Shown: positions 1 to 5,792 of the stretch, piece by piece
Numbering within the stretch: the stretch's first letter is position 1
Layout: each line of letters starts with the position of its first letter
NCBI GenBank assembly: GCA_030624545.1
Contig: JAUXJX010000072.1
Span: 1-7,869, forward strand
Direction of reading: 5' to 3'
DNA: 7,869 nucleotides
DNA from: Bacteroidota bacterium
GTDB lineage: Bacteria; Zhuqueibacterota; JdFR-76; DREG01
Position numbers and translations under genes: made by a program
Notes under the pieces: model-generated
Seen by the model: the letters and a program-made list of their open reading frames with translations, nothing else
The model's database searches: none
What the model was told of the DNA's origin: nothing

Positions 1-944
1 ATGTAGGAATGGCCGGTAATCCAGCCGATATCAGCGGTGCACCAGTAAACATCATTGTCGTGATAATCGAAAATTATCTCATGAGTAAAGGAGGCATAGA
101 CCAGGTAGCCGCCGGTTGTGTGCAAGACGCCCTTCGGCTTCCCGGTAGAGCCTGACGTGTATAGAATAAAAAGCGGATCTTCGGCATCCATCACTTCGGC
201 AGGACAATGGTTGCCCACGTCGGCCATTGCGTCGTGCCACCAAACATCTCGTCCATCTCTCCAATCGACTGAGTGCCCTGTCCTGCGCACAACTACCACT
301 TTCTCAATTGATGGACATTCCGTCAAGGCCGCATCGGCGTTGTCCTTCATTGGAATGTCATTCTTAGCGCCGCGATTTGCCGTGTCTTGCGTAACAAGAA
401 CTTTGCATGACGAATCATTGATCCGGTCTCTGAGTGAATCTGCGCTGAAGGCGCCAAAGACAACCGAGTGAATCGCGCCAATCCTGGCACAAGCCAACAT
501 GGCTACCGGGAGCTCCGGGATCATCTGCAGATAAATGCAAACCCGGTCCCCTTTTTCCACGCCAATATCTTTAAGAACATTGGCAAACCTCTGAACCTGC
601 TCAAGAAGCTCACTGTAAGAGATGTGTCTGGATTCGGAGGGATCGTTTCCTTCCCAGATAATCGCCGTCTTATCGCCATGTCCGGCTTCAACATGCCTGT
701 CCAGGCAGTTGTGACTGATATTCAGCTTGCCACCCTGGAACCATGTGATATTCGCATTGACAAAATCATAATCGACTACCTTATCCCACTTTTTGTACCA
801 ATCGACTGCCCTGGCAATATGCCCCCAAAAGCCGCCGGGGTTGCTAATCGATTTCCCGTATAGCTCGCGATATTGATCCAGTGATTTGATGTGTGCCCGC
901 TGTGAAAAATTCGAATCAGGAGTGAATATCGATTCATTCGACAT
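1..944 (-). CDS. acs: Acetyl-CoA synthetase (AMP-forming), N-terminal half; gene runs off the left edge
   Basis: Makes acetyl-CoA from acetate, ATP and CoA through an acetyl-adenylate, in the cytoplasm. I translated the minus strand from the ATG at 942-944. About 314 codons are visible of a family length near 650, and the frame is open to the window edge. The N-terminal Acs domain carries WFQGGKLN (residues about 68-75) followed by NCLDRH (79-84). HSVVFGAFS is at 159-167. RGAK at 191-194 matches the place where Acs proteins have an RGGK-like segment that contacts CoA. The ATP-binding P-loop YTSGSTGKPKG is at 262-272, and the adenylation-core motif WCTADIGWITGHSY ends the visible part. The start is supported by GAGGAG eight bases upstream. 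A perfect inverted repeat lies just before that site. The catalytic C-terminal hinge and the acetylated lysine region lie outside the window. The propionyl-CoA synthetase branch is the main alternative, but the motifs read as Acs. Confidence 0.96.
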   Translation of the reverse strand, partial: MSNESIFTPDSNFSQRAHIKSLDQYRELYGKSISNPGGFWGHIARAVDWYKKWDKVVDYDFVNANITWFQGGKLNISHNCLDRHVEAGHGDKTAIIWEGNDPSESRHISYSELLEQVQRFANVLKDIGVEKGDRVCIYLQMIPELPVAMLACARIGAIHSVVFGAFSADSLRDRINDSSCKVLVTQDTANRGAKNDIPMKDNADAALTECPSIEKVVVVRRTGHSVDWRDGRDVWWHDAMADVGNHCPAEVMDAEDPLFILYTSGSTGKPKGVLHTTGGYLVYASFTHEIIFDYHDNDVYWCTADIGWITGHSY

Positions 945-950
945 AATAAG

Positions 951-956
951 TCTCCT
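951..956 (-). promoter_or_regulatory. Ribosome binding site of acs
   Basis: On the minus strand the sequence GAGGAG is followed by seven or eight bases and then the ATG of acs. This is a strong match to the anti-Shine-Dalgarno pairing sequence. It fixes the acs start, because no other in-frame start nearby has such a site. Confidence 0.8.
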
Positions 957-957
957 C

Positions 958-982
958 TTTGTTCATCAGTAAGGTGAACAAA
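958..982. promoter_or_regulatory. Perfect 8-base inverted repeat in the acs leader (possible operator or hairpin)
   Basis: TTTGTTCA at 958-965 and TGAACAAA at 975-982 are exact reverse complements around a nine-base spacer. On the acs strand the dyad ends right next to the GAGGAG ribosome binding site. The arm centres are 17 bases apart, so it could be a repressor operator. In RNA it would be an 8-bp stem that could affect ribosome access. Which of these is true, and which regulator is involved, cannot be told from the sequence. Confidence 0.5.
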
Positions 983-1036
983 CTACCCCAATCGGGATGT
1001 CTCTTTCAAATCTTATGACGCTCATATCGTTAGTTT

Positions 1037-1171
1037 TAACGCGTTGTCGCTAATTGGAAAAATTAGACAGGGATAAGCAGGATTTATGATTATGATCCTG
1101 TTTATCCTGTAAATCCCGTCAAAACAATCAAGAGAGATATCCAGAGAACTTCTAACTAGCACAATACGTTA
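1037..1171. repeat. Nested palindromic element, MITE-like or dispersed intergenic repeat (candidate)
   Basis: The ends form imperfect terminal inverted repeats: the left arm (1037-1059) and the reverse complement of the right arm (1150-1171) agree at 18 of 22 aligned positions with one single-base gap. Both contain TAACG, TTGT, GCTA and GAA in the same order. Inside lie GACAGGGAT (1066-1074) against ATCCCGTC (1113-1120), with one bulge. A core 12-bp stem is formed by GATAAGCAGGAT (1072-1083) and ATCCTGTTTATC (1095-1106), with one G-U pair and an 11-base loop. The right core arm continues as nine-base units (ATCCTGTTT, ATCCTGTAA, ATCCCGTCA). I recall ATCCTGT-type palindromic repeats as dispersed intergenic sequences in many environmental bacteria, but I cannot confirm copy number here. 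No transposase is encoded. Confidence 0.55.
1050..1066. repeat. Small hairpin within the palindromic element
   Basis: CTAATT (1050-1055) and AATTAG (1061-1066) are exact reverse complements with a five-base GGAAA spacer, giving a short AT-rich stem-loop. It overlaps the left terminal arm and could form only when that arm is not paired with the right end. Confidence 0.4.
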
Positions 1172-1344
1172 GTTTTAATTAAGTCCCAACAACAAGGCCC
1201 TATATGGATTACATTCGGCAATCTAAAAACAATTGTAAAGGAGAAATCTTGTTGCTGAAATCATTGGTGCACCATTCGATCAAGTACGACGTACCCATGA
1301 CGGCTACAGAATTCTTCACTTCAGCAATTTGGGATTGTTGTCCG

Positions 1345-3180
1345 TTATTCCCATTTCTCTCTTGACAAATTAATATAGAGGATACCGGAACAAATCGCCC
1401 CTCCGAGAAACAGAACCAGGCCTGCGCCAAGCGAATCCAAGAGAGTCCGTCCTATGCCAACAAGAATAAAATAAACTGCTGCGACAGACAAAAGCCCATT
1501 GAGGAGGTTCCTTCCGGTTGCCAATGTTCTCCCCTGAAAATCCTCTCTAATTTTACTTGAGATTTTTCTCCACCCGATGCCGCCGGGATGCACTTTCCGA
1601 TAGAATTCGAGCAGTATATTTTCATCGGTTGGCTTGGTAAGAAATGTCACGCTCAGCCAAATGATCATCGAAAACGGTACAGTAAAGATCAACGTTACGG
1701 GAAACTTGATAAATTGCGCTGTGGTTTCCGGGTTGAATAGCTTTGGATTGATGAACAGATAGACAAATACGAAACCAACAACGCAGGAGGCGATGGCTGC
1801 AAGCTCCGACCACGCATTGACCCGCCACCAATACCATCTGGCGATGTACACAACCCCGATTCCAGCGTTAACGGCAGACAGGATGAGCCACGCAGTAAAT
1901 ATGTCTGTGAGGAAAAAGGTGACGACCGCCCCGATAACTCCGATGAGTATCGTCGAACAAATAGAAGCGATGACATAATGTCTGTCAGATGCGTTCTTTT
2001 TGATGAAAGGCTTGTAGAAATCGTTTACGAGATAAGAAGCGCCCCAATTCAATTGCGTTGATATGGTCGACATATAGGCGGCAAAGAACGAAGCAAGCAT
2101 TAGGCCGAGTAGTCCTTTTGGCAGAATGGAAAGCATAACGGCGATGTAGCCAAGCTCCGGGTTTGCCACAATCTCCCCTGCTGAATTCCTCTCACCAATG
2201 CCGGGGAACATGACGGCAGCAACCAATCCGACGACAATCCAGGGCCACGGCCGTAGACAATAGTGAGCAATGCTATACCAGAGATAGCCCAGGAACGAAT
2301 CTTTTTCACTCTTCGCCGAGAGCATTCTCTGTGCCAGATAAGCGCCACCGTCCGTATTGCCGGTGGTCCACCAAACCATACCCATATAGATTGCAAAAAG
2401 AGAGACCGGCAAAAGCATTTCACTGTATAGGGGTGGCAATGGATAATTCTTTGGCAGAATCGAAATCATCGAGTCTGCAGCGGCGCCATAAATCTCATTC
2501 ATCTTGACCAAAACCTGGTCCATGCCACCCATGTTTGTGACCGCTGCAATCGCCAGGAATATAGCCATACCCATAGCTAGAAAAAACTGGAAGAAGTCCG
2601 TAATCATAACGCCCCATAGGCCGGAGACAGCCGAATAGGCCATCGTAATGAAAAAGCAGATGAAGACAGCGGTCAGTTTGTCGATATCGAATGTCAACCC
2701 AAGGATATTCTCCATGGCGAGGTTGACCCACCCCATTACGAGTGTATTGTACGGAATGCCAAAATAAAGCGCCCGAAAACCCCTGAGAAAGCGGGCACCC
2801 TTTCCGGAGTAGCGGATATTTACCAGTTCGGTGTCTGTGAGTATGCCGGAGCGGCGCCAGAGCCTGGCAAAGAAATAGGCGCCCATGACGTGCAGCGGCA
2901 CCTGGCACCACCAGAACCAATTCCCAAAAATCCCCTGCTTTATGATAAGCCCGCTTATGGCCAGGGGCGTGTCCGCCGCGAACGTGGTTGCCACCATGGA
3001 GGTGCCCAATATCCACCAGGGCATGCCCCGGCCTGAGGCGAAATACTGGCCTATGTCCTTCGTTGCCCTACGAGACAAATAGAGCCCAATAGAGATGGTA
3101 AAGGCAAAATAGACAAGCATTATTCCCCAATCGATCCCCGTTAGATTGGCGACAATGTTATAGATTTTTGGCTCTGGCAT
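1345..3180 (-). CDS. Sodium:solute symporter family (SSS) transporter, substrate unknown
   Basis: A 611-residue inner-membrane protein that probably uses the sodium gradient to import a small solute. About 13-15 hydrophobic segments fit the SSS/LeuT fold. The first core helix region has TTFAADTPLA (65-74), where SSS proteins have an unwound sodium/substrate segment. Residues A368, S371 and T372 in SFFAAYMSTIS match the A-x-x-S-S/T pattern that forms the Na2 sodium site in vSGLT. After the core a tail follows, with FYRKVHPGGIGW (526-537) and then two more likely membrane helices at 560-603. I recall this arrangement in long SSS proteins of Bacteroidetes and Planctomycetes. The first ATG is used. 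It has only a weak upstream GGA, so a slightly later start (M21) is possible, although that would cut into the first helix. It does not look like the acetate permease ActP even though acs is the next gene. Substrate is not inferable. Confidence 0.92.
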   Translation of the reverse strand: MPEPKIYNIVANLTGIDWGIMLVYFAFTISIGLYLSRRATKDIGQYFASGRGMPWWILGTSMVATTFAADTPLAISGLIIKQGIFGNWFWWCQVPLHVMGAYFFARLWRRSGILTDTELVNIRYSGKGARFLRGFRALYFGIPYNTLVMGWVNLAMENILGLTFDIDKLTAVFICFFITMAYSAVSGLWGVMITDFFQFFLAMGMAIFLAIAAVTNMGGMDQVLVKMNEIYGAAADSMISILPKNYPLPPLYSEMLLPVSLFAIYMGMVWWTTGNTDGGAYLAQRMLSAKSEKDSFLGYLWYSIAHYCLRPWPWIVVGLVAAVMFPGIGERNSAGEIVANPELGYIAVMLSILPKGLLGLMLASFFAAYMSTISTQLNWGASYLVNDFYKPFIKKNASDRHYVIASICSTILIGVIGAVVTFFLTDIFTAWLILSAVNAGIGVVYIARWYWWRVNAWSELAAIASCVVGFVFVYLFINPKLFNPETTAQFIKFPVTLIFTVPFSMIIWLSVTFLTKPTDENILLEFYRKVHPGGIGWRKISSKIREDFQGRTLATGRNLLNGLLSVAAVYFILVGIGRTLLDSLGAGLVLFLGGAICSGILYINLSREKWE

Positions 3181-3204
3181 AGCTAGTTAATCCAACAAAA
3201 AGAG

Positions 3205-3234
3205 ATTATGCTGTGATTGGAGTTGGGTATTCAA
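3205..3234 (-). promoter_or_regulatory. Possible sigma-70 promoter for the symporter gene
   Basis: On the minus strand TTGAAT (3229-3234) is followed after 18 bases by CATAAT (3205-3210), a 4/6 and 5/6 match to the -35 and -10 consensus. It lies between the nuclease terminator and the symporter ATG, where a promoter is expected. A small dyad, AGTTG/CAACT (3221-3225 and 3232-3236), overlaps the -35 side. Only motif resemblance supports it. Confidence 0.4.
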
Positions 3235-3274
3235 CTGAGGGGCACTTTGTTTGGAATCTGGCTGGATACTATGC

Positions 3275-3298
3275 AAAAAACCCTCAGATTCGAGGGCT
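3275..3298 (-). terminator. Intrinsic terminator of the bifunctional nuclease gene
   Basis: On the minus strand CCCTC and GAGGG form a stem around a six-base GAATCT loop. It is extended by one G-U and one A-U pair and followed directly by six T residues. It starts about 37 bases after the nuclease stop codon and ends before the symporter promoter, separating the two transcription units. The plus strand has no T-run after the stem, so it acts in one direction. Confidence 0.75.
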
Positions 3299-3334
3299 GA
3301 AGGTTAGGCACAAATGATTCGATTTGGAAAGAGA

Positions 3335-3895
3335 CTAATTCTTATCTATATCCTTTTTCAGTTCCCGGATTTTGTCTCGCAGCCTGGCTGCCTCTTCAAA
3401 TCTTTCATCCTGAACGGCTTTTTCCAGATTGGTATTTAGTTCGTCCAATTCGGTTATTGGGCTTTTCTCTTCGAGCTCGGCTTCCTCTTCGTCCGTCTCA
3501 CGAATAGCGGCTTTTCGCATAACTTCCTCATCAACGAATATGGGGGCTTGCATACGCAGGGCAAGGGCGATGGCATCGCTTGGGCGGGCATCCACATCCT
3601 TGCTGTGGCCATCCTCGGCTATGCTTATCATGGCATAATACGTATTTTCGCGCAGATCATTCACAATAATTCTGGTGACCCTCTTCCCGGAAGTATCGAG
3701 TAGGTTTTTCATTAGGTCATGCGTGAGGGGACGTGGTGGTTCGATGTTCTCTAACTGGAGAGCGATGGCCTGAGCTTCAGCGGATCCAACAACGATTGGC
3801 AACCATCGCTTGTTGATATCATCTCTCAGGATTACGACGAAACGGTTCGTGGATGTATCAAGGGTAACCTTCTCGACACGCACTGCTATGATCAT
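3335..3895 (-). CDS. Bifunctional nuclease family protein (DUF151) with C-terminal UVR motif
   Basis: A 186-residue cytoplasmic protein. Residues 1-130 are the DUF151/BFN domain. It starts with VRVEKVTLDTSTNRFVVIL, continues with WLPIVVGSAEAQAIALQLE (31-49), and carries the family signature DARPSDAIALALR at 102-114. After an acidic linker (about 133-150, rich in Glu), residues 152-180 form a UVR motif, with LEKAVQDERFEEAARLRDKI resembling the UvrB/UvrC interaction helix pair. Plant and bacterial members of this family have been reported to have DNase/RNase activity. The bacterial role is poorly known, and UVR motifs suggest protein contacts, as in UvrB, UvrC and Clp regulators. The start is good: GAGAGGGG lies five bases before the ATG. 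A strong promoter and a terminator bracket the gene, so it is probably transcribed alone. Confidence 0.93.
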   Translation of the reverse strand: MIIAVRVEKVTLDTSTNRFVVILRDDINKRWLPIVVGSAEAQAIALQLENIEPPRPLTHDLMKNLLDTSGKRVTRIIVNDLRENTYYAMISIAEDGHSKDVDARPSDAIALALRMQAPIFVDEEVMRKAAIRETDEEEAELEEKSPITELDELNTNLEKAVQDERFEEAARLRDKIRELKKDIDKN

Positions 3896-4005
3896 GCTGC
3901 CCCTCTCAAGACCAGGGTTACCCCAAATAGTGTTGTTAAAGAAGATTCCAATGATTCACTCATTCATAACTCTGAGCGGGTGTACCCAACGCGAAAATTA
4001 GTTAG

Positions 4006-4034
4006 AGTATAAAACATAAATCGACTAGTATCAA
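4006..4034 (-). promoter_or_regulatory. Sigma-70-type promoter of the bifunctional nuclease gene
   Basis: On the minus strand TTGATA (4029-4034) is followed after exactly 17 bases by TATACT (4006-4011). Both boxes are 5/6 matches to consensus with optimal spacing, inside AT-rich intergenic DNA upstream of the nuclease gene. The predicted transcript start near 3999 gives a leader of about 100 bases. Confidence 0.6.
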
Positions 4035-4052
4035 GTTTAATTTGTTGCAATT

Positions 4053-4169
4053 TCTTCTTTTTTCGTGCAATCTACGTCCCAAAACTGACGTGAATATCAT
4101 ACAAATTATCGGTCTGGAAAAGGGATATCATAACAGCAAAATCCACATAGTTTTTGCACGAAAGAAAGA
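4053..4169. repeat. Long-spaced inverted repeat with internal direct repeat
   Basis: TTTCGTGCAA (4061-4070) and TTGCACGAAA (4154-4163) are perfect 10-base reverse complements separated by 83 bases. The similarity extends outward (TCTT-rich arms, with a two-base gap) and weakly inward (CTACGT against CTATGT). Between the arms ATATCATA occurs twice (4094-4101 and 4125-4132). It sits just upstream of the nuclease promoter. It could be a decayed mobile or repeat element or a structured transcript, and chance is not excluded in AT-rich DNA. Confidence 0.35.
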
Positions 4170-4256
4170 TACTGAGAAAATTCCATTATGCCGCCGCACG
4201 CCGCTTCTAATCCATCCTGAATGGCTTCGTCAGTGAATCTCATTCATATAGGATTT

Positions 4257-4952
4257 TTACGGAGAGTCAACAGCCTTGGCGTCTATGGTCGGCTTCTTTT
4301 CCCGACCGGAGAATCCCCTGAAGACAACAAACCCGATTAGCAACAGAGCCAGCAATAAAATAAGCCAGTTAGGGAGCTGGATTACATTGCCAAACCACGC
4401 CAGCAAGAAATACCGCGGGGTCCTTCCCACAATGAGTGCGGCCTCATATTTCCATAGAGGATAGCCCCCGGTAATACTCATGAACTTGAAGGGATAAAAC
4501 GGAATCGGAGAGAATCCCGCAACGACAAGCGACCAAAAGGGAGCCTTGTGGAATAGAGTGATCAATCTATTAAATATTCGACTCCTTTCAAATTTGGAAC
4601 GAATAGACCGGTGGCTAACGATGGGAAGGAGGAACCAGTAATCAAACAGACCGGCAAGGCAACATCCAATGGTGGATACGAGAGCTATCGAGAGAGGAGA
4701 ATAGAACTTGGCATAATAGAGCAATGCGGGCTCATGTGGAAAGAAGGAGATAAGAAAATGAGAACATGTGCTGTATAGACCGAAGAGAATCAACTCTCGC
4801 AGTTCAGCAAAGAAATGAAGCAATAGAGCACTTACCCCGAAGATTCCAAGCAATGTGACCAGGATCGGTTTCCAGAAATGCATGAATGACTCATAAGTTG
4901 TTCTCGATCCCCCAACGTTATCGGACAGATCATCTGATTGGCAAAGCTTCAT
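4257..4952 (-). CDS. VTT-domain (DedA/SNARE-associated-like) membrane protein
   Basis: A 231-residue predicted inner-membrane protein. Hydrophobic segments lie at about 27-48, 52-70, 84-110 (with GCCLAGLFDYW), 137-160 and 170-212. The VTT-type signature is VVAGFSPIPFYPFKFMSITG (143-162) followed by VGRTPRYFLLAWFG (175-188), matching the re-entrant loop and the G-R-x-x-R-Y motif of the DedA/TVP38/VMP1 superfamily. Members are implicated in lipid scrambling (some in undecaprenyl-phosphate transport) and envelope homeostasis; the specific lipid cannot be told here. The end is a short basic and polar tail. The start is uncertain: neither the first ATG nor M24 (MHFWKP) has a clear ribosome binding site, and residues 1-23 are polar and could be non-coding. 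The gene is isolated, with 138 bases before it and 361 after. Confidence 0.82.
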   Translation of the reverse strand: MKLCQSDDLSDNVGGSRTTYESFMHFWKPILVTLLGIFGVSALLLHFFAELRELILFGLYSTCSHFLISFFPHEPALLYYAKFYSPLSIALVSTIGCCLAGLFDYWFLLPIVSHRSIRSKFERSRIFNRLITLFHKAPFWSLVVAGFSPIPFYPFKFMSITGGYPLWKYEAALIVGRTPRYFLLAWFGNVIQLPNWLILLLALLLIGFVVFRGFSGREKKPTIDAKAVDSP

Positions 4953-4967
4953 TGGGAACCCGGTTTG

Positions 4968-4977
4968 ACGTCGACGT
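4968..4977. promoter_or_regulatory. 10-base perfect palindrome upstream of the VTT gene
   Basis: ACGTCGACGT reads the same on both strands and lies 15 bases before the annotated ATG of the VTT gene. It could be a small operator, or chance. Confidence 0.2.
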
Positions 4978-5090
4978 TTGATTTGGCCTGGCAGGCGATT
5001 TCTCGAGCAATGTTTTGACCGTCTTTCGTGGCGCTAAGTAATCGGGCCGGCATTGTTCATACGGAAAAGTGCTCAATCGGTGCAGGATGA

Positions 5091-5723
5091 TCAGGATATG
5101 AATTGGACGCTTCCAGACGTCAGATTCGTCAATCTTTCCCTCAGGTTGCTCTCCTCGGACACCGGAATGGACACCGTCATCACGACATGTTCCGAATAGT
5201 CCTGCTGCATGATTCCTGCATTCAGCTTGTCGAGTTCGCGTAAGGTCTGATTTAAATGGTCATAGGCAATCTGGAATTCAATAGTAGTAGAAATTACCTT
5301 TCTGATTTTCTGCGTTTTCGCCAGGACGGCTTTAGTGATTTCCGTATAGGCCTGAATCAACCCGCCAATTCCAAGTTTCGTGCCGCCGAAATATCTAACG
5401 ACAGTGATCAAGATGTTGGTTAGGCCTTCTCCCATGATGACGTTGACGATGGGAGCTCCCGCTGAGCCCGAAGGCTCACCCGCATCACTGCTGCGAACCA
5501 CGGCCTGATCCCCAATGCCGATAGAATATCCGTAGCAGACGTGGCTGGCATCATGGAATTTCCGTCGCTGTTGGTCTATTATTGTCTCACACGTCTCGAC
5601 GCTTTCTGCCGGAAGGGCATGGCCCATAAAGCGGGAACCCTTAATCTTGATCTGTGCAGTTTCAGGTGTTGCTATGGTATAATACTCAGGGGGATTCCGG
5701 TTAGCGGCAAACTCAGAGTTCAT
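5091..5723 (-). CDS. yigZ: YigZ/IMPACT family protein (UPF0029 + DUF1949)
   Basis: A 210-residue cytoplasmic protein. The N-terminal UPF0029 domain has KIKGSRFMGHA (26-36), then HDASHVCYGYSIG (57-69), DAGEPSGSAGAP (80-91) and the hallmark VVRYFGGTKLGIGGL (108-122). The C-terminal part (about 140-210) fits the ferredoxin-like DUF1949 domain. In eukaryotes IMPACT modulates GCN2 signalling. The bacterial function is unresolved, with proposals of ribosome or nucleic-acid binding and of peptidase-like activity. The second position of the usual DDGEPSG is Ala here. The ATG has no good ribosome binding site, yet there is no better in-frame start. The gene begins 69 bases after the rseP stop in the same frame, which suggests co-transcription and perhaps translational coupling. 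Confidence 0.93.
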   Translation of the reverse strand: MNSEFAANRNPPEYYTIATPETAQIKIKGSRFMGHALPAESVETCETIIDQQRRKFHDASHVCYGYSIGIGDQAVVRSSDAGEPSGSAGAPIVNVIMGEGLTNILITVVRYFGGTKLGIGGLIQAYTEITKAVLAKTQKIRKVISTTIEFQIAYDHLNQTLRELDKLNAGIMQQDYSEHVVMTVSIPVSEESNLRERLTNLTSGSVQFIS

Positions 5724-5792
5724 ACGGCAGAATGCAGAAAGAAATTCAAGCCAAATTCGAATTCGGGGGTAAACGAAAATGGACCGAAGAGC

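Larger units (their letters stand above)
945..1344. other. 400-base gap between the symporter gene and acs
   Basis: The gap holds the acs ribosome binding site and leader dyad (to 982), the nested palindromic element (1037-1171), and about 170 bases next to the symporter stop in which I see no clear gene. No convincing sigma-70 promoter for acs was found. On the acs strand TTGAAA is followed 18 bases later by TAGTTT, which is a poor match to a -10 box. No classical GC-rich terminator follows the symporter stop, although the hairpin inside the palindromic element is followed by a short U-rich stretch on this strand and might serve. Confidence 0.6.
3896..4256. other. 361-base gap between the VTT protein gene and the nuclease gene
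   Basis: It contains the nuclease gene's leader (3896 to about 3999), its promoter (4006-4034), and a dyad region (about 4053-4169). The last 90 bases next to the VTT gene stop show only a short TGAAT/ATTCA dyad (4234-4246). No convincing gene or intrinsic terminator for the VTT gene was seen. Confidence 0.6.

Noticed and set aside
118..863. Plus-strand frames over the left end
   Set aside because: They are antisense shadows of acs, whose minus-strand translation shows the full set of Acs motifs.
1204..1365. Plus-strand 53-codon reading frame from ATG at 1204 (with an internal AAGGAG-TTG start at 1249) ending inside the 3' end of the symporter gene
   Set aside because: The AAGGAG at 1238-1243 is attractive, but the peptide has no recognised family, no signal or membrane pattern, and its end is antisense to a real gene. 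Chance is the simpler explanation unless relatives keep it.
1209..1430. Minus-strand 73-residue frame covering the symporter end and the gap
   Set aside because: Its first part is an out-of-frame shadow of the symporter gene, and the rest has no recognisable composition or ribosome binding site.
2495..3016. 173-residue minus-strand frame
   Set aside because: It is an out-of-frame shadow inside the symporter gene; the main frame gives clear membrane helices and SSS motifs.
4042..4236. Plus-strand 64-residue frame in the gap between the VTT and nuclease genes
   Set aside because: It starts at TTG with no ribosome binding site, overlaps the dyad region, and resembles no family I know.
4953..5090. 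Open minus-strand frames in the gap between yigZ and the VTT gene, suggesting a remnant gene
   Set aside because: Two frames are open for 30-50 codons, but neither has a ribosome binding site or a recognisable motif. The stretch is short enough for this to be chance.
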